Position numbers and translations under genes: made by a program
Shown here: one piece after another, positions 5,379 through 6,855 of the stretch
Numbering within the stretch: the stretch's first letter is position 1
How the letters are laid out: the number at the start of each line of letters is the position of its first letter
From: an uncultured Bacilli bacterium
Lineage (GTDB): Bacteria; Bacillota_I; Bacilli_A; RF39; UBA660
Direction of reading: 5' to 3'
Assembly: GCA_944359595.1 (NCBI GenBank)
Contig: CALVSV010000061.1
Location: 1 to 6,855 of the forward strand
DNA: 6,855 nucleotides
The notes under the pieces: generated by a model
Databases searched by the model: none
The model's input: only the letters and a program-made list of their open reading frames with translations
Told to the model about the DNA's origin: nothing

Positions 5379-5696
5379 ATGAAACAAAAGAAATTAATTA
5401 TAATCTTGATATTAATCTTTTTATTAATAGCATCATATTTCATGTTACGAATATTTGACCCATTCCATACATTACCAATTGTAGAGTTAAAAGATAATTT
5501 AACTGCTGAGCAAAATGAAAGTGTAACTAACATTTCTTATATAGAAGATGTGAAATATGGAAAAGTAATTTCTAAAGAAGAAAGTATAGATACTACAACA
5601 CTAGGAAAAAAGAAAGTTAAAATAGAAATAGAAAATAATTATGGCAAGAAAAGAGAATACATCTTCTATATAGAGATAATAAAAGTAGATGAATAA
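5379..5696 (+). CDS. Membrane-anchored small extracytoplasmic protein with Ig-like domain (105 aa)
   Basis: Residues 1-6 are Lys-rich and 6-24 form one hydrophobic helix without a lipobox Cys, so this is a signal anchor or uncleaved signal peptide. Residues ~32-105 look like a single bacterial Ig-like (DUF5011-type) beta domain: PIVELKDNLTAEQNESV, then SKEESIDTTTLGKKKVKIEIEN and YGKKREYIFYIEIIKV, a pattern familiar from cell-surface repeats of Bacillota. AGGTAGG (5363-5369) lies 9 nt before the ATG. It comes 29 bp after the 525-aa membrane protein, is the last gene of the operon, and is followed by a terminator. It may pair with the external C-terminal domain of that protein, but nothing in the sequence proves it. 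Confidence 0.78.
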   Translation: MKQKKLIIILILIFLLIASYFMLRIFDPFHTLPIVELKDNLTAEQNESVTNISYIEDVKYGKVISKEESIDTTTLGKKKVKIEIENNYGKKREYIFYIEIIKVDE

Positions 5697-5704
5697 AAAA
5701 TGAT

Positions 5705-5742
5705 AACTCATAGTCAAAAGATTATGAGTTTTTTGTTTTTTT
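5705..5742 (+). terminator. Terminator of the four-gene operon
   Basis: AACTCATA (5705-5712) and TATGAGTT (5723-5730) form an 8-bp stem with a 10-nt loop, followed by TTTTGTTTTTTT. It lies 9 bp after the stop codon and 49 bp before the right terminal repeat. Confidence 0.8.
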
Positions 5743-5790
5743 CACATACTAGGAGAGAAGGTACAAACAAGATGCTTCGGTCATAAGATT

Positions 5791-5979
5791 ATAAAATAAA
5801 AGAACAGCTTTCCCCACACCTATTGAAATTCTGACTTTTGATTTTAATTACTATTTATCAATACTTTTTAAAAAGAAACGACTATTTTAAAACTACCGCT
5901 TTCGGGCGAAGCACGCGATTTTTGACTTGTCGCGCTCCAACTCAAAAAAAGAAGTAGAAATGTCCCATTTCTACTTGCG
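5791..5979 (-). repeat. Right terminal inverted repeat
   Basis: This is the inverted partner of the left repeat. Positions 5905-5979 are identical to 1-75 reversed; 5791-5904 match 76-190 in blocks, including the inner TCCCCACACC (5811-5820) and the A/T-rich inner edge. It ends at GCG (5977-5979), after which TAAACATC has no left-hand counterpart in view. Confidence 0.9.
5952..5976. repeat. 25-bp palindrome in right terminal repeat; candidate recombinase core site
   Basis: Same palindrome as at 4-28 with the central bases inverted (TCC instead of GGA on the plus strand). The two sites therefore face each other. If a site-specific recombinase paired them, the 5.9 kb between would invert rather than excise. 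Confidence 0.5.
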
Positions 5980-6231
5980 TAAACATCTAATTTACTTTAT
6001 ACTGAAAGTGTAATTTATATATATGAGACTGTTATTATATAATTATAAAACGTACTGAAATTTATTGGTAGGTCTATAGTGGATTTGGTCAAATCTCCAA
6101 ATCCTTTGGAGACCATTATGTAGAAACAACTAATTTTGTATATTTTATAAGACTTAGTCGAGTACTAGTGGATTAGTTAAATGGTATAATAAAATCCAAA
6201 ACCTCTATTGGGTGTTCGATTAGACAAGCAG
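5980..6231. other. Non-coding spacer outside the cassette, with repeats and alternative hairpins
   Basis: I see no gene here. There are two related copies of a ~17-bp sequence: TAGTGGATTTGGTCAAAT (6077-6094) and TAGTGGATTAGTTAAAT (6166-6182). The first can form GGATTTGG/CCAAATCC (6081-6088 with 6097-6104), or instead CTCCAAA/TTTGGAG (6095-6101 with 6105-6111); the two cannot form together. The region lies between the right terminal repeat and the recombinase-operon terminator, so recombinase arm-binding sites or an attachment region are possible, but unproven. Confidence 0.4.
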
Positions 6232-6276
6232 GATATAAAAATAAAAAGACTTGAAGATTATTTCTTCAGGTCTTTT
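6232..6276 (-). terminator. Terminator of the recombinase/SymE-like operon
   Basis: On the minus strand AAAAGACCTGAAGA (6276-6263) pairs with TCTTCAAGTCTTTT (6257-6244), apart from one G-T pair, followed by a T-rich tail (TTTTTATTTTTAT). The upstream arm overlaps the last codons of the SymE-like gene. Confidence 0.75.
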
Positions 6277-6425
6277 ACTTTTCTAATAACTATTTTATCT
6301 TTATAAGTTTCTACTTCGACAAAATTATGAAAATTAAATCCAAGTTTTTGTAACCATTTACCTTTTAATAAGATATATGGTTTATTAGATGAATCTTCAT
6401 AAACGGAAAATTTTCTAATTTTCAT
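6258..6425 (-). CDS. SymE-like small protein (55 aa), overlapping the recombinase gene end
   Basis: The 55-aa protein reads MKIRKFSVYEDSSNKPYILL at the start and continues with KGKWLQKLGFNFHNFVEV and a KDKIVIRKVKD tail. The 'P.I.LKGKWL...GF....V.V....L/IVI' pattern is that of SymE-like proteins, which have an AbrB-type swapped-hairpin fold; in Escherichia coli SymE is an SOS-induced toxin. Here the protein is short and its activity cannot be judged. The ATG overlaps the recombinase stop region by 11 nt, with a modest AGGT 8 nt upstream, so it is probably translated with the recombinase. Small SymE-like genes next to mobile-element recombinases are not unusual in Bacillota. The terminator stem reaches into its last codons. 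Confidence 0.65.
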   Translation of the reverse strand: MKIRKFSVYEDSSNKPYILLKGKWLQKLGFNFHNFVEVETYKDKIVIRKVKDLKK

Positions 6426-6855
6426 GATGATTACCTGCTTGTCTATTGTTTTCTATATTGGTGAATATTGAATGTTTGTCGTGTTTAGTTTTAAGATCTT
6501 TTGGTGACATATCTACATATATTTTAGTTGTCTCAATATTAGTGTGTCCCAAAAGATCACGGAGTGAAAAAGGGTCACCGCCATTAATTACGAAATGAGT
6601 TGCGAAAGTGTGACGAAACTTATGTGGATTCATTCTAAAGTCTTCACCAAAAACTTTCTTAGCACGACGACTTAAAATACTATAAACCATTTCTGTATTT
6701 ATACCATGACCCACCATAGGTTCGTTAAACTGCATATGAAATTTCACAAAAAGTGGTCCTTTTTCTGCTCCTTTTAAAACTTCACGCCTATAAACATTTA
6801 ATATTCTCTCAGTTTCTTTTGAATAATAGACCGTGCGAAAGGTATTTGTTTTAGT
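6415..6855 (-). CDS. Tyrosine recombinase/integrase, C-terminal catalytic part (cut by window edge)
   Basis: The frame is open to the right edge, so only the last 146 residues are visible and the N-terminal arm- and core-binding domains lie outside the window. Numbering from the edge, a Lys near residue 2 fits the catalytic beta-hairpin Lys. HKFR (78-81) supplies the His and second Arg, LLGHTNIETTKIYVD (101-115) supplies the second His (104) and the nucleophile Tyr113. The first Arg must lie off the edge. The family cuts and rejoins DNA at short inverted-arm core sites through a 3'-phosphotyrosine link, for integration, excision or inversion. A GTG at 6747 also exists, but the upstream sequence (FRTVYYSKETERIL) is clearly part of the domain, so it is not the start. 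Gene orientation points toward the cassette; whether it acts on the palindromes at 4-28 and 5952-5976 is unknown. Confidence 0.92.
   Translation of the reverse strand, partial: TKTNTFRTVYYSKETERILNVYRREVLKGAEKGPLFVKFHMQFNEPMVGHGINTEMVYSILSRRAKKVFGEDFRMNPHKFRHTFATHFVINGGDPFSLRDLLGHTNIETTKIYVDMSPKDLKTKHDKHSIFTNIENNRQAGNHHEN

Larger units (their letters stand above)
1..5979. mobile_element. Cassette bounded by ~190-bp inverted repeats, defence cargo, no transposase
   Basis: The left and right ends are inverted copies of each other: 75 bp are identical, followed by about 115 bp of patchy similarity. Between them lie two minus-strand small genes, an RloAB-type pair with an RNA repeat array, and a four-gene operon; none resembles a transposase or recombinase. 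The left repeat begins at the first base of the window, so the true left boundary and any target-site duplication cannot be judged. The element could be a non-autonomous transposon moved in trans, or a segment flanked by recombination sites for the tyrosine recombinase encoded just outside on the right. The repeats are seen directly; mobility is inferred. Confidence 0.6.

Noticed and set aside
6205..6232. tRNA-like T-arm (GTTCGAT context)
   Set aside because: The flanking bases do not form a 5-bp T stem, and no acceptor, D or anticodon arms are present.

Overview
The window is AT-rich and its genes have strong AGGAGG-type ribosome binding sites, near-consensus sigma-A promoters and rho-independent terminators. 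This suggests a low-GC Bacillota host (Clostridia, Erysipelotrichia or relatives). No read-through of TGA as Trp is needed anywhere. Species cannot be named from the sequence.

Layout. Positions 1-5979 look like one cassette bounded by ~190-bp inverted repeats. The outer 75 bp are identical (1-75 and 5905-5979), and conservation then becomes patchy. Each end carries a 25-bp palindrome with 11-bp arms. No transposase lies between the repeats. A tyrosine recombinase (cut by the right edge) plus a small SymE-like gene lie just outside, at 6258-6855 on the minus strand.

Inside the cassette: (a) two small minus-strand genes (472-687, a probable DUF3892 protein, and 209-427), read from a strong leftward promoter at 875-902 through a ~180-nt structured leader. 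A convergent promoter and terminator (754-860) could make a ~70-nt antisense RNA to that leader. (b) A two-gene plus-strand operon, 1011-2255 and 2259-2879, encoding an AAA/ABC-type ATPase (RloA/AbiLi-like) and an RloB/AbiLii-like protein with TOPRIM-like motifs. This is a known abortive-infection-type anti-phage pair. (c) Directly behind rloB, three tandem 34-36-nt units (2887-2990), each able to fold as the same H-type pseudoknot with compensatory changes, followed by a terminator. This resembles the RNA antitoxin of a type III toxin-antitoxin locus, but no ToxN-like nuclease is present. (d) A second plus-strand operon (3069-5696) of four mostly membrane-associated proteins. One is a 525-aa protein that joins an EF-Tu domain-3-like barrel, a YcxB-like domain and five predicted membrane helices.

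Reading of the whole: a transposase-less, possibly invertible or mobile defence cassette. The most unusual points are the ToxI-like pseudoknot array attached to an RloAB pair, the 19-A tract in rloB that would switch the gene off with a one-base slip either way, and the EF-Tu-like membrane protein. RloAB and the recombinase are firm family assignments; the joint function of the rest is inference.
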